DNA of 38,306 bases from Planctomycetia bacterium (GTDB taxonomy: Bacteria > Planctomycetota > Phycisphaerae > Phycisphaerales > SM1A02): the NCBI GenBank assembly GCA_005790605.1, contig SXUI01000061.1, forward strand, positions 1-38,306. Direction: 5' to 3'. The translations under genes were made by a program, and so were the position numbers. Below the pieces are notes generated by a model that worked only from the letters and a program-made list of their open reading frames with translations, had not been told where the DNA came from and did no database searches. This document shows, in pieces, positions 1-9,144 of the stretch. Positions within the stretch are counted from its first letter, which is position 1, and each line of letters begins with the position of its first letter.

Positions 1-864
1 ATTGCCGCGACAGGCGCTGGCCAACACGGCGTCGCCACCGCGACTGCATGCGCGCATTTCGGGATGCAGTGCTGCGTCTACATGGGAAGTGAGGATGTGC
101 GCCGCCAGAAGATGAATGTCTTCCGAATGCGGCTGATGGGCGCGGAAGTTCGCGAGGTCGATTCGGGAAGCAAGACGCTGAAAGACGCGACAAATGAAGC
201 GCTGCGCGACTGGATGGGATCCGTCGGCGCGACGCACTACATCATCGGCTCCGTCGTCGGACCGCATCCTTTCCCGATGATGGTGCGCGATTTTCAAAGC
301 GTGATCGGCAGGGAATGCAAGGCACAATCGATGCAATCCATTGGCCGCCTCCCCGATTGCATCGTCGCGTGCGTGGGTGGTGGATCGAACGCGGCAGGCA
401 TCTTCGCGCCCTTCGTTCAAGATACGCAGGTCCGACTCGTTGGCGTCGAAGCGGGAGGTCGCTCGAGCGCGAGTGGAGACCACGCAGCGGCGCTCACCTA
501 CGGAAACCCCGGGGTCTTGCATGGTTCGATGAGCTATGTGTTGCAAGACGCCTGCGGCCAAACCTCCGAAGTGCACAGTTGTTCAGCCGGACTCGATTAT
601 CCAGGGGTTGGTCCAGAGCACAGTTACTGGAAAGACACGCAACGCGTGGAGTATGTCACGGCCACCGATAGCGAAGCGCTCGCGGCGTTTCAAACGCTCG
701 CGAGACTTGAAGGCATCATTCCTGCGCTCGAAACTTCCCACGCGGTGCATGCGGCGCTCGCGATCGCGGGCAAGATGAAGAGCGATGAGCACCTCGTCAT
801 CAATGTGTCCGGTCGCGGCGACAAAGATGTCACCGAAGTCATGCGATTGCTAGGCATGACTTGA
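1..864 (+). CDS. trpB: Tryptophan synthase beta chain, 3' part (truncated by window edge)
   Basis: TrpB makes L-tryptophan from indole and serine with pyridoxal phosphate, as the beta part of the cytoplasmic alpha2beta2 complex. The reading frame is open from base 1, which encodes the conserved TGAGQHG segment, so the true start lies upstream and the ATG at 64 is internal. Visible family blocks are [29 protein letters not shown], the phosphate-binding GGGSNAAG, the [13 protein letters not shown] block and the C-terminal SGRGDKD. About the last 290 of roughly 400 residues are present. The 3' end overlaps the convergent nuclease gene by 15 bases. trpE is found 12 kb away on the other strand, so the tryptophan genes are not in one operon here. 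Identification is very secure. Confidence 0.97.
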   Translation: MAATGAGQHGVATATACAHFGMQCCVYMGSEDVRRQKMNVFRMRLMGAEVREVDSGSKTLKDATNEALRDWMGSVGATHYIIGSVVGPHPFPMMVRDFQSVIGRECKAQSMQSIGRLPDCIVACVGGGSNAAGIFAPFVQDTQVRLVGVEAGGRSSASGDHAAALTYGNPGVLHGSMSYVLQDACGQTSEVHSCSAGLDYPGVGPEHSYWKDTQRVEYVTATDSEALAAFQTLARLEGIIPALETSHAVHAALAIAGKMKSDEHLVINVSGRGDKDVTEVMRLLGMT

Positions 865-2424
865 ACATAGCCACTCAACCCACGAAGGCTCCTTAGGACT
901 TCCGCCTTTTCGCCACGCGGGCTTTGGTAAACCGTCACCCTTGAAGGCATCACTCGCGGTTGGCTGTGCAGCACTCGTGCCGCCGGTTTTCGAATTCACC
1001 CAGTAACCAGGCCACCAAGTGGTTGATCCGTTGAAGTTCCCCCACTTCGCGGTCTTGCTCTTCGGTTGAGGAAACTCATAACTCCACCCGGCAGACTTCA
1101 ACGCGTTGGCCAACTGCTGGTCCGCTGCAGGCGCACCCGCTGCATAGCCAAGCGGCTTTGGAACATCACCGGTTGCCACCTCTTCGGACTTCATCGGCGG
1201 CTGCGAAGTTGGCACGGTTGGTTCAGGTGCCGATGGTGCCGCCACGACTGAAGGAGCGACATGATGTGCGCCCTCTGCTTGCGGCCTTATCTCGATGGAG
1301 ATCGGGTAATGATCGCTTGCGTACCCAACCGGCGGCGGAATCTCTGCGGCCTTCTTGTAATCCCAATCACTCGCAGCATGCAGCGTGCCGAGCACAAAGT
1401 AGGAACCTGCAACGACATCCTCCGCAAGGCCTGGCGTCATGATCATGTAGTCGATCGAACGATTGGACGCGTGCGTCGTATAGAGCGAGGGCGCGGCATC
1501 TTTCTGCGCGCGAAAGTCATAGCCACTTCGAAGCCCGAGCGCGCTCTGACGGAGCACCTTGACATTCACGTCATTCGGCGTGCCATTGAAGTCGCCGAGC
1601 ACGACCAGATTCAGTTGCGGATCGAGTTTCAACCGCTCGGCGACAAACGCCTCCGTCTGGAGCGCCTCCAGTTCGCGTTGGTGATCGAACGCACCTGCCT
1701 TGAAGTGCACCACCATCACCGCGAAGGCATAACCGTCCTTCGTTCGAAGATCGACCATCAAAGGAGAGCGTTGAAAGTGCGTGACTGGTTTCGCGCCAGT
1801 TTCTGGCATCGCCCAGTTTTCCTTCAAATTCGCCGCGAGTTCAGGCGTCATCCGCGCTTGCATGTCATCGATTCGCTCGGTACTCCAGATCTTCACGCTC
1901 TCAATCGGGATTCGCGAGAGCACCGACTGCTCCACTCCTCGGTAGTAGCCAACTTCCTCGCTCGCGACAAACTCATATCCCATGTCACTCAAGTACTTGT
2001 CGCGAAACCACTCCAATGCGGTCTTCGACTCAACTTCCTCCATGCAAAGCACATCCGCGTCGAGCTTGTGAATTGCGGCGGCAAGCGCTTCCAATCGGGC
2101 AGTGCTGGTCACCTCATCGATGTCGTCGTACTCGCCTGAAAGTGCCGGGTCGTCGAGCGGGTCGAAGAGATTTTCGACGTTGTATGCCGCGATGCGCAAC
2201 GCGCCCGCAGACTTCTTCGGCGCATTCGGAGTCCCGTACCAGATCCCTGCTGGCTGCACCGCTTTGGGCGCCGGCTTGCTCGCCGAGTTAGTTGGTGTCG
2301 ACTGCTGTCCGACGCGCGGCGCTCGTTGCGCTGGTGGCGCTGGCTTGGCAGAACCCGCTCCTGACTGAAGGGCAAGGGCGGTCGAGCAAAGCAACGCAGG
2401 AAACAATGACGCCACGATTGACAT
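850..2424 (-). CDS. Secreted endonuclease/exonuclease/phosphatase (EEP) family protein
   Basis: The 524-residue protein begins with a hydrophobic signal-like segment (about residues 1-20) and a Pro/Ala-rich linker to about 70. The EEP fold follows (about 76-380), with metal and catalytic blocks AYNVENLFD (Asn82), MEEVES (Glu130), LGDFNG (Asp278, Asn280), SIDYM (Asp325) and ASDHYP (Asp371, His372). All key residues of the DNase I/AP-endonuclease-like superfamily are therefore present. Members cleave phosphodiesters in nucleic acids, phospholipids or inositol phosphates, and the substrate cannot be told from sequence. After another Ala/Pro-rich linker there is a Trp-rich C-terminal segment (about 440-524) that I do not recognise. 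An extracellular or periplasmic nuclease scavenging nucleic acids is the best guess. The 3' end overlaps trpB. Confidence 0.88.
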   Translation of the reverse strand: MSIVASLFPALLCSTALALQSGAGSAKPAPPAQRAPRVGQQSTPTNSASKPAPKAVQPAGIWYGTPNAPKKSAGALRIAAYNVENLFDPLDDPALSGEYDDIDEVTSTARLEALAAAIHKLDADVLCMEEVESKTALEWFRDKYLSDMGYEFVASEEVGYYRGVEQSVLSRIPIESVKIWSTERIDDMQARMTPELAANLKENWAMPETGAKPVTHFQRSPLMVDLRTKDGYAFAVMVVHFKAGAFDHQRELEALQTEAFVAERLKLDPQLNLVVLGDFNGTPNDVNVKVLRQSALGLRSGYDFRAQKDAAPSLYTTHASNRSIDYMIMTPGLAEDVVAGSYFVLGTLHAASDWDYKKAAEIPPPVGYASDHYPISIEIRPQAEGAHHVAPSVVAAPSAPEPTVPTSQPPMKSEEVATGDVPKPLGYAAGAPAADQQLANALKSAGWSYEFPQPKSKTAKWGNFNGSTTWWPGYWVNSKTGGTSAAQPTASDAFKGDGLPKPAWRKGGSPKEPSWVEWLCSSHA

Positions 2425-2433
2425 AGGGAAATC

Positions 2434-3408
2434 CTACCTAGCGCGCAGAAGCGATCGCAAAATACTGTCCCGCAACGGGAAGAGCGACTCATCGCAGGAT
2501 TGAACGAAATCCATCCCATCGCGGCCTAGCGGTGGGTAGACGAGAACGATCACTCCGAGCGCTTCGAGTCGAGCTCGAACTTCGACCTGAGGCTCGCCCT
2601 CCCAGAACATGGGGGGAGTGGGATTGGAAATCTTCCCGCGCATCGTTTCAAACTCGGCCCACTGCGCGGCACTCAGCGTATCCGAAGGCTCCCAGTGCAC
2701 TGCATCGATCGAGGCGCCGGCGCTCGCCGCGAGATACTGATACACCGGATGTGATGCGAGCCATTGAGGCGCACGGTCAGCGCACTCTCGTAGATGTTGG
2801 TGAAGCGCCTGCAAGCGCAATTCAAGGCTTGCGAGCCGCGTCGCGATCGGGGCGGCGTCTTTGGGCAAGAGTTGCGAAAGTCGGGCAGCGATCGCCTGCG
2901 CCTGCGTTGCACACAACGCAGGCGAGAGCCAAGTATTCGAGGCGAAACCCTTGTGGGAATGCGCGCCTCGCGGACCGTGCGAATGCTCGGTCCCATCCTG
3001 CTCAATCAACGCATCGCCACACGTCGCGGTCGTGTTCAGAATCAATGCTCGGGGGAGCGCGACCCTGCTCGACCAAGGCTCGTAATCGGCTCCGTTGAGC
3101 ACGATGAGATCGGCCTCCTGAAGCTGGCGAACCTCGTCATCCCGAGGCGACCAGTCCACTGGGTCACCGCCCCTCGACATCCATGGCGTAAGAACTTCGA
3201 CCGCGTCACCAGCGAGTTCGCGAACGATCCACGCGAGCGGCGGATTCGGGGCGAAAACGACTGGTTTCGTCCGCACTTTCCCATGCTCAACAGGCGACTC
3301 CCGAGCGCCTCCACACGAACTCAATCCAACATTGAGGAAGACCAGCAGGATGGCAACCGCCAACGCAGGCAGACGTTGGATCGAAAACTTCTGTTCCCGG
3401 AGGAGCAT
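2434..3408 (-). CDS. ZnuA-like metal ABC substrate-binding lipoprotein
   Basis: The frame is open upstream to 3528, but the ATG at 3408 directly precedes a signal peptide with lipobox LSSC (Cys32), so that start is chosen, giving 324 residues. The order of elements follows the ZnuA/TroA cluster A-I fold: NPPLAWIVRELAGD near the N terminus, then ADLIVLNGADYEPW (99-112), a His-rich loop (141-152, EHSHGPRGAHSH), a helical linker, and SHPVYQYLAASAG (219-231). Canonical zinc ligands are partly missing. The His of the usual HxYxP block is Asp85 (DPVDWSP), and the usual DPHVWLDP block reads ASNTWLSP, although His220 is kept. Metal specificity or even metal binding is therefore uncertain. The gene is divergent, 30 bases away, from an ATPase-permease pair and probably works with it. 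It would be anchored on the periplasmic side of a membrane. Confidence 0.8.
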   Translation of the reverse strand: MLLREQKFSIQRLPALAVAILLVFLNVGLSSCGGARESPVEHGKVRTKPVVFAPNPPLAWIVRELAGDAVEVLTPWMSRGGDPVDWSPRDDEVRQLQEADLIVLNGADYEPWSSRVALPRALILNTTATCGDALIEQDGTEHSHGPRGAHSHKGFASNTWLSPALCATQAQAIAARLSQLLPKDAAPIATRLASLELRLQALHQHLRECADRAPQWLASHPVYQYLAASAGASIDAVHWEPSDTLSAAQWAEFETMRGKISNPTPPMFWEGEPQVEVRARLEALGVIVLVYPPLGRDGMDFVQSCDESLFPLRDSILRSLLRAR

Positions 3409-3438
3409 TCTCGAAGTGTACGCCGATACACAACTTGG

Positions 3439-4134
3439 TTGACGACGCTGCATTCCAATCTGCTTGAAACGACGACACTCGAGTTTTCCCGACCGAGCGG
3501 TTTTCAGCTGCGCGTCGACGCGATCCACCTCGCTGCAGGAGAGTCTCTCGCGGTTCGCGGCGTAAGCGGCTCGGGGAAGTCAACGCTGCTCGCCTTGCTG
3601 AGCGGCGAACTGCTGCCGAGCAAAGGGGAGGTTTGGTTTGACAGCGCGTGCGTGAGTTCGCGGTCGGACGCTTTTCGGCGAGCATTTCGAATTCGAAACG
3701 CCGGGCTCGTGTTCCAAGACTTTGGTCTCGTCGAATCCCTCTCCGTCCTTGAGAATGTGCTCCTGCCCTTCCGACTGCACAACACACTAACGCTTGATGC
3801 GGATGCGCGAGATCGCGCGCACACGATGCTCGGCGCTGTGGGGTTGCACGCAAAGTCCGCGCGGTTCCCAGCGCAACTTTCACACGGGGAACGACAACGG
3901 ACGGCCATCGCACGCGCGCTGGTCACTGGCGCCCGACTCATCCTCGCGGATGAGCCAACTGGAAATCTCGATCCCGCACTGAAGCACGACATTGCCTCGC
4001 TTCTGCGTGATATTGCGAGGAGTGCGCACGCGGCGCTTGTGGTCGCCACGCATGACGAGTCGATCATTGATCGGTTCGATCGAGCGCTCACAATCACACC
4101 GCAGCCCGCGCCGGAACTTCGAGGTGCACAGTGA
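3439..4134 (+). CDS. LolD/MacB-type ABC transporter ATP-binding protein
   Basis: This is the nucleotide-binding subunit of an ABC transporter. It shows Walker A GVSGSGKST (41-49), the Q-loop Gln in VFQDFG, signature LSHGERQR (147-154, His replacing the common Gly), Walker B LILADEPTGNLD (167-178) and the switch His205 in ATHDE. The frame is open far upstream, but that part is antisense to the ZnuA-like gene. The TTG at 3439 gives 231 residues, normal for the family. CTG codons at 3448 and 3460 are alternatives, so the start is not certain. The stop overlaps the GTG start of the FtsX-type permease (GTGA at 4131), indicating translational coupling. Sequence type places it with LolD/MacB/FtsE exporters rather than the ZnuC family, despite the ZnuA-like neighbour. 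Confidence 0.88.
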   Translation: MTTLHSNLLETTTLEFSRPSGFQLRVDAIHLAAGESLAVRGVSGSGKSTLLALLSGELLPSKGEVWFDSACVSSRSDAFRRAFRIRNAGLVFQDFGLVESLSVLENVLLPFRLHNTLTLDADARDRAHTMLGAVGLHAKSARFPAQLSHGERQRTAIARALVTGARLILADEPTGNLDPALKHDIASLLRDIARSAHAALVVATHDESIIDRFDRALTITPQPAPELRGAQ

Positions 4135-5363
4135 GTGCTGTATTGCGCGCCCCGATGCACGCCTTCTTTCTAGCCGTCCGTGCTCTGCGATTTGCTTGGC
4201 AGCGCAATCTCCTGCTCCTGCTTGCGCTCTCCTTTGCGCTCGCGCTTCCTCTCGCGACGCGCGCAACCGTGAAGGCCGCAACGCACGAACTCGACTCGCG
4301 TGCGCAAAGCACGCCGCTCCTCCTTGGTGCGGCGCAGAGCGATTTCGATCTCGTGTTCGCCGCTCTGTGGTTCTCACCGATGCCTCACCCGACAACAACA
4401 GGCAGCATGCGAGACCTCGCGCTTGTTGAGACAGATGACCTCGCAACGGCGATCCCGCTCGTTCTTGGTTCCACTGCACGCACCTCCCCCGTCGTCGGAA
4501 CAACGCTCGATTACTTGGCGTTCCGCAACCTGCGCTTCGCACAAGGCAGACCTTTTGCGCTCGTGGGCCAGTGCGTGCTCGGAAGCCAAGCGGCCATCGC
4601 GCTCAATCTGCATGTCGGCGAAAAGGTGTTCACCGATCCTGGAGCGCTCACTGATCTCGCAGGCGTGTTTCCGATAGAGCTCGAAATCACGGGAATTCTC
4701 GCAACGACCGGAACAGCAGACGATGCAGCGATCTTCGTCGATACTTCAACAGCGTGGACCATTCGGGGCGTCGGTCACTTTCACGCGCCGCCAACGGTCG
4801 CAGATCAAGCGACGGGTCGCGTCATCGGGCAGAAGCCGGACGGATCGCTGATCGCGGGAGAAGCGCTCCCAATCGAGAGTGCGCCAACCACCGCATCTGC
4901 GCAGGACTTTCACTTTCATGGCGACCTCTCGGATGCGCCCCTGTCCGCAGCCATCGTGATTCCGAAGAGCGCCAAGGCGCAGGCGATCCTCCTGGGGCGT
5001 TTTGACGAAGCGCGATCGAGCGATCTCTCCGGTGCGCGTCCACGCCTCCTGCGGCCTATCGAAGTGAGCGACCGAGTGAGCCAACGCATCTTCACCGTCG
5101 AGCGCTTGCTCGATGCCGTTGCCGTCGCGGCACTGATCGGAACGCTAGCCGTCGTTCTGCTCTCCTTTGCACTCGGCATCAAACTTCGAGCGGAAGAACT
5201 TCGGGTGATGCACCGGATGGGCGCATCACGCGCGCGCATCGCACTCTTTCTGAGCACCGAAGCGCTTTGCATCCTCGTCCTTGCGAGTGCCATCGCTCTC
5301 GCGCTCGCACGCTTCGCTTCGCAAGGCGCGGGAGCGCTCGTCGCATGGATCGTGCAGGGCTAA
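4131..5363 (+). CDS. FtsX/MacB-type ABC transporter permease, putative metal-linked
   Basis: This 410-residue membrane protein starts with GTG, overlapping the ATPase stop. A first membrane helix lies at about 24-42, followed by a large extracytoplasmic domain (about 45-320). The C-terminal FtsX-type helices lie at about 326-350 and 369-405, separated by the characteristic ELRVMHRMGASRARI cytoplasmic loop. The external domain contains VVGTTLDYLAFR, VFVDTSTAW-like and GVGHFHAPP (213-220) blocks and a second His cluster FHFHGD (260-265). From memory, this resembles the FtsX-type permease of the zinc-regulated ZrgABCDE uptake locus of Vibrio, which would fit the ZnuA-like neighbour, but I cannot run the comparison. 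A LolCDE-like lipoprotein or MacB-like export role is the alternative. The gene ends 13 bases from the convergent pdhC. Confidence 0.85.
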   Translation: MSAVLRAPMHAFFLAVRALRFAWQRNLLLLLALSFALALPLATRATVKAATHELDSRAQSTPLLLGAAQSDFDLVFAALWFSPMPHPTTTGSMRDLALVETDDLATAIPLVLGSTARTSPVVGTTLDYLAFRNLRFAQGRPFALVGQCVLGSQAAIALNLHVGEKVFTDPGALTDLAGVFPIELEITGILATTGTADDAAIFVDTSTAWTIRGVGHFHAPPTVADQATGRVIGQKPDGSLIAGEALPIESAPTTASAQDFHFHGDLSDAPLSAAIVIPKSAKAQAILLGRFDEARSSDLSGARPRLLRPIEVSDRVSQRIFTVERLLDAVAVAALIGTLAVVLLSFALGIKLRAEELRVMHRMGASRARIALFLSTEALCILVLASAIALALARFASQGAGALVAWIVQG

Positions 5364-5376
5364 GCCGCGCGAGTCA

Positions 5377-6732
5377 TCAAACCACGAGCGTTTCAGGTTC
5401 TTCGATGAACTCTTTCAGCGTGCGGAGATACTCCGCAGCCATAGCTCCATCGATGACACGGTGATCGAGTGAAAGCGTCACTTGCATCTCCGTCCCAACG
5501 CAGAGCACACCATCGCGCACGACGGGTTGCTGAATCGCGGCCCCGCAGGCCAAGATCGCCGAGTTGGGCGGATTGATGATTGCGGTGAAGTGCTCGACGC
5601 CAAACATCCCGAGGTTAGAAATCGTGAAGGTTGCGTCGGACATCTCTTGCATCGAGAGCCCCTTGGTCCGAGCCTTCTCCGCAAGCGCGCGAGCATCGCT
5701 CGAGAGTTGACGAAGACTCTTGTGATCAGCGTCAGTGATGACGCCCACAACCAATCCTCCGCCTCGATCCTGCGGCAGCGAAATCGCAACACCGATGTTC
5801 ACTTGTTCGTGCACGCGAATCGAGTCGCCAGCGAAACTCGCGTTGAAAAACGGATGTTCCGCCATGGCGAGTGCGCAGGCGCGAACGAGAAAATCGTTCA
5901 CGGACAGTTTGATGCCTGCTGCGCCAAGCTTGTCATTGAATGACTTGCGCATCGCCAGCAGCGCGTCCATCGAGAACTTCATCGTCACTTGGTAGTGCGG
6001 AATGGTCGTCTTGCTCTCAACGAGGCGGCGCGCAATGGTCTGCCGCATGTTGGAAAGCGCGACATCGCGGCCGCGAAGTGCCAACGAGAGCGGCGCAACC
6101 GCCGTCGGAGCCGCACTCGTCGAGACACTCATTGCGGTGCCCGTGACGATCGTTGCGGAAGAGCGATTCGAGGCGACTTGGGCGAGCGCCGATTCGACAT
6201 CCCGCTTGATGACACGGCCGGAGGGTCCGGTTCCGATCAACTTCGCGAGGTCAAGGCCTGCGTCTTCAGCCATGCGACGAGCAACGGGACTCACCCGCAT
6301 GCGCGCGGAGGTCGCCCCAAACTCTTCCATACCATGCGTGGTTTCAGTCTGGACGCTCGTTGGAACAGAAGCCTTGACGGTGGTCGGCTTGGATTCCGCT
6401 GGACTGACAGGCGCCGGAGCAGCCTTCGGCGTGCTCGTGCTTGCGCCGTGTCCGCCACCCGCACCTGCTGCCTTCACGCTCGCGAGATCTTCACCAGCAA
6501 GAGCAACGAGCGCGATGGGCGTTCCGACTTTGACCTGCTTGCCGCTTTCCACAAGGATCACCGCGATGCGGCCGTCGTCAAAGCACGGCATTTCCATCGT
6601 CGCCTTGTCAGTCTCGATGTCCGCGACGACCGCGCCACTCTTCACGGCGTCGCCTTCCTTCACATTCCAACGGACGACCGTCCCAGCTTCCATCGTGTCG
6701 GACAATCGAGGCATCGTCAGTTCAATCGGCAT
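5377..6732 (-). CDS. pdhC: Pyruvate dehydrogenase E2, dihydrolipoyl acetyltransferase
   Basis: E2 is the core of the pyruvate dehydrogenase complex. It passes the acetyl group from E1 via a swinging lipoyl arm to coenzyme A. The 451 residues contain one lipoyl domain (1-80) with the lipoylation Lys43 in ETDKATME, an Ala/Pro/Thr-rich linker, the peripheral subunit-binding domain (about 146-181, RVSPVARRMAEDAGLDL...GTGPSGRV), a second linker, and the catalytic domain (about 220-451). The active-site block is DHRVIDG (His424, Asp428). The gene is last of three minus-strand genes after E1 alpha and E1 beta, with a 30-base gap from E1 beta. A branched-chain or acetoin E2 is possible in principle, but the neighbours and domain layout favour pyruvate. 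No E3 gene is present in the window. Confidence 0.92.
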   Translation of the reverse strand: MPIELTMPRLSDTMEAGTVVRWNVKEGDAVKSGAVVADIETDKATMEMPCFDDGRIAVILVESGKQVKVGTPIALVALAGEDLASVKAAGAGGGHGASTSTPKAAPAPVSPAESKPTTVKASVPTSVQTETTHGMEEFGATSARMRVSPVARRMAEDAGLDLAKLIGTGPSGRVIKRDVESALAQVASNRSSATIVTGTAMSVSTSAAPTAVAPLSLALRGRDVALSNMRQTIARRLVESKTTIPHYQVTMKFSMDALLAMRKSFNDKLGAAGIKLSVNDFLVRACALAMAEHPFFNASFAGDSIRVHEQVNIGVAISLPQDRGGGLVVGVITDADHKSLRQLSSDARALAEKARTKGLSMQEMSDATFTISNLGMFGVEHFTAIINPPNSAILACGAAIQQPVVRDGVLCVGTEMQVTLSLDHRVIDGAMAAEYLRTLKEFIEEPETLVV

Positions 6733-6762
6733 AGGTCCCTCTCATCTCTCTCAACTCTCTCG

Positions 6763-7800
6763 TCAGGCGCGATAGGTCGCGCTTCGTACTGCTTCGCAAA
6801 TCTTGCGCACATTCGGCAGGTACTCCTGCTCAAGCGCGACGGCATAGGGCGTCGGCACATCATCCGAGTGCACGCGATGCACGAAATTGTCGAGGTCATC
6901 GAAGCAGTGGCGGTGAATCTGTGCGGCAAGTTCACTGCCTGGCGAAGCAAAGCTCCACGATTGATCCACCACGACTGCCGCGCTCGTCTTGCGCACACTC
7001 GCCACCACTGTGGGAAGGTCGAGCGGACGAATCGTGCGGAGATCGATGACTTCACAATCGATACCTTCGTTCGCAAGGATCTCCGCTGCTTCCATGCAGA
7101 AGTGCACTGGGCGGCCCCAGGAGCAAATCGTGCAATCTTTGCCAGCGCGACGAATCGCGGCGTGACCGAACGGAATGAGATACTCACCCTCCGGAACATG
7201 TCCCTTCATCGAGAGCAATCGCTCGCTCTCAAGAAAGAACACAGGATCATCATCTCGAATCGCGGTCTTCATCAATCCCTTGGCATCCGCGGGATTACTC
7301 GGAATGACGATCTTGACGCCAGGGACATTCGAGAACAGCCCTTCAACGCTCCATGAGTGGGTCGAACCAAGTTGACCACCCGCGCCATCGTTTCCACGGA
7401 ACACGATCGGACAGCCGTACTGTCCGCCGCTCATGTAGAGCATCTTCGGCGCGTTGTTCAGAATCGGATCTGCAGCGACGAGCGAAAAGGACCACGACAT
7501 GAACTCGACGATCGGACGCAGTCCGAGCATGGCTGATCCGATCGCCATGCCGCTGAATCCAGACTCCGAAATCGGAGTGTCGACAACGCGCGCCGCGCCA
7601 AACTCGGCGAGCATGCCCTTGGACACCTTGTAGGCACCGTCGTACTGCGCGACTTCTTCGCCAAGGAGATACACGCGCTTGTCGCGGCGCATTTCCTCGC
7701 ACATCGCTTCACGCACCGCATCGCGAAACTCGATTTCGCGGGCTGCGCCTGCGATCGTAAGCGGCTCGCGGAACAGTGGATTCGACATCACTGCGCTCAT
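6763..7800 (-). CDS. pdhB: Pyruvate dehydrogenase E1 component, beta subunit
   Basis: This is the beta subunit of the heterotetrameric thiamine-diphosphate E1 that decarboxylates pyruvate and reductively acetylates the lipoyl group of E2. The ATG at 7800 overlaps the E1 alpha stop as ATGA, so it is chosen over the longer open frame reaching 7896, giving 345 residues. A second ATG four codons in is possible. Family blocks are FRDAVREAM, VYLLGEEVAQYDGAYKVSKG, RVVDTPISESGFSGMAIGSAM, GGQLGSTHS, the IPSNPADAKGLMKTAIRDDDPV stretch split across the central region, and DLRTIRPLD. Length and motifs are normal. It is translationally coupled to E1 alpha, as expected for a 1:1 complex. Confidence 0.94.
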   Translation of the reverse strand: MSAVMSNPLFREPLTIAGAAREIEFRDAVREAMCEEMRRDKRVYLLGEEVAQYDGAYKVSKGMLAEFGAARVVDTPISESGFSGMAIGSAMLGLRPIVEFMSWSFSLVAADPILNNAPKMLYMSGGQYGCPIVFRGNDGAGGQLGSTHSWSVEGLFSNVPGVKIVIPSNPADAKGLMKTAIRDDDPVFFLESERLLSMKGHVPEGEYLIPFGHAAIRRAGKDCTICSWGRPVHFCMEAAEILANEGIDCEVIDLRTIRPLDLPTVVASVRKTSAAVVVDQSWSFASPGSELAAQIHRHCFDDLDNFVHRVHSDDVPTPYAVALEQEYLPNVRKICEAVRSATYRA

Positions 7801-8957
7801 ACCAATCCTTCCTTTCCATCCGTCGCGCGGAAGGTGCATGCGTTCGTCGCTCCGCCCATGTACGACGGAAGTGAGGAGCCGGTGTAGCGACCCCATGGTT
7901 CCACGAACACATCCTTATAGAGCTCGTCGGATGGCGTCGCCTCGGAATCGTTCGCAAAAGTCACTGCATCGCGAACCTCTTCGCGAACATCCTTCAGCAT
8001 CGTCGCCAGCTTCGCGTCATCAAGAACGCCCTCACCCGCGAGCAACCGCTCGAGGTTGATGATCGGATCTCTCGACTCATGGTGCGCTTCTTCTTCGCGC
8101 GTTCGATACTTCCTTGGATCCGACATCGAGTGCCCCTTGAATCGGTAGCAGTTCATGTCAACGATGGCAGGTCGTGAGTGCTCGCGGCACCACTCAACAA
8201 GAACCGACATGTCACGATAGACCGACACGACATCCATGCCATCGATCGTGACTTCACGCAGTCCATGCGCTCGACCCTTCACACAGAGGTCGTGGCTCAT
8301 CGTCGTTCCGCGATGAATCGCCGTACCCATGGAGTACCCGTTGTTCTCGACGATGAAAATCACCGGAAGATGGAGCAGACCCGCGAGGTTCATGGCTTCG
8401 TAGAACGCGCCCTGATTCACGGCGCCATCGCCGAGGAACGAGAGCGAGACGCGGCGATTCTTGCCGCCAAGCATGACTTCATCTTCGTACTTCGTGGCAA
8501 ACGCGAGCCCAGCACCGAGCGGAGTCTGGGCACCAACGATGCCGTGACCGCCGAACAGATTGTTCGGTCGATCGAACATGTGCATCGAACCACCCTTCCC
8601 CTTCGCGCAACCACTTGCGCGACCGTACATCTCAGCCATGCACGCTCGTGCGGACATGCCGCGCGCAAGCGCGTGCCCGTGATCTCGATATGCCGTCACG
8701 ATGGGGTCCTGCGGCTGCATCGCCGCGACACAACCAACCGCGACCGCTTCCTGTCCGATGTACACATGGCAGAAGCCGCCGATTTTCTTCTCCTGGTAGC
8801 TCTGCATACAGCGAACCTCAAACTCCCGGATGAGGTGCATTTCGCGGAGCCATTGCAGCGCAGTCGAAGCGGAAACCGGAAGCGAACTCGCGCTCGTTCC
8901 AGCAGTTGGAGCCGCGGGCGGAGCGACTTGAGGCATAGGGACGGTGGGATCCTTCAT
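7797..8957 (-). CDS. pdhA: Pyruvate dehydrogenase E1 component, alpha subunit
   Basis: The alpha subunit binds thiamine diphosphate and magnesium. The GDG...NN motif runs from 177 (GDGAVNQGAFYEAMN) to about 206 (VENNGYSM). Other E1 alpha blocks are KKIGGFCHVYIGQEAV (57-72), TAYRDHGHALARG (89-100), KGGSMHMF and the Ser-containing loop YRFKGHSMSDPRKYRTREE (271-289). An Ala/Pro/Ser-rich N-terminal extension of about 30 residues precedes the core, and the real start could be slightly downstream. It is the first gene of the E1 alpha - E1 beta - E2 set and is probably transcribed from the 187-base gap behind the S41 protease gene. The overlap with pdhB (ATGA) implies coupled translation. Confidence 0.94.
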   Translation of the reverse strand: MKDPTVPMPQVAPPAAPTAGTSASSLPVSASTALQWLREMHLIREFEVRCMQSYQEKKIGGFCHVYIGQEAVAVGCVAAMQPQDPIVTAYRDHGHALARGMSARACMAEMYGRASGCAKGKGGSMHMFDRPNNLFGGHGIVGAQTPLGAGLAFATKYEDEVMLGGKNRRVSLSFLGDGAVNQGAFYEAMNLAGLLHLPVIFIVENNGYSMGTAIHRGTTMSHDLCVKGRAHGLREVTIDGMDVVSVYRDMSVLVEWCREHSRPAIVDMNCYRFKGHSMSDPRKYRTREEEAHHESRDPIINLERLLAGEGVLDDAKLATMLKDVREEVRDAVTFANDSEATPSDELYKDVFVEPWGRYTGSSLPSYMGGATNACTFRATDGKEGLV

Positions 8958-9045
8958 AGGAGTGCTGTGCTGGGACGGCGAGCGAAACGAACCCGCAAGA
9001 TGCCAGCGAGCCTGTCAAACGGAAGCCGTAAAGGATAATGCAACA

Positions 9046-9080
9046 CGCCCCGCCGGACAAACGGCGGGGCGCGTATTTTT
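9046..9080 (-). terminator. Hairpin terminator between S41 protease gene and pdhA
   Basis: A perfect 9-base-pair GC stem (9046-9054 with 9063-9071, CGCCCCGCC/GGCGGGGCG) has an 8-base loop. The best T-run (TATTTTT, 9074-9080) lies on the plus-strand side, but no plus-strand gene ends here. The minus-strand side reads TGTTGCATTATCC, a weaker U-rich tail. It most likely ends the S41 protease transcript and separates it from the pdh operon, with the strand assignment tentative. Confidence 0.6.
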
Positions 9081-9144
9081 CGTGCGTTGGTTGAGAACTA
9101 TGCCGCCCGCGCGCAATGAGACGCAGCGACTGCAGAATCGAACT

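Noticed and set aside
1261-2139. A 292-codon open frame on the plus strand
   Set aside because: It is fully antisense to the EEP nuclease gene, which has a complete set of catalytic motifs.
5989-7356. A 455-codon open frame on the plus strand
   Set aside because: It is antisense to the E2 and E1 beta genes, whose motifs are intact; the product is Arg-rich with no family features.
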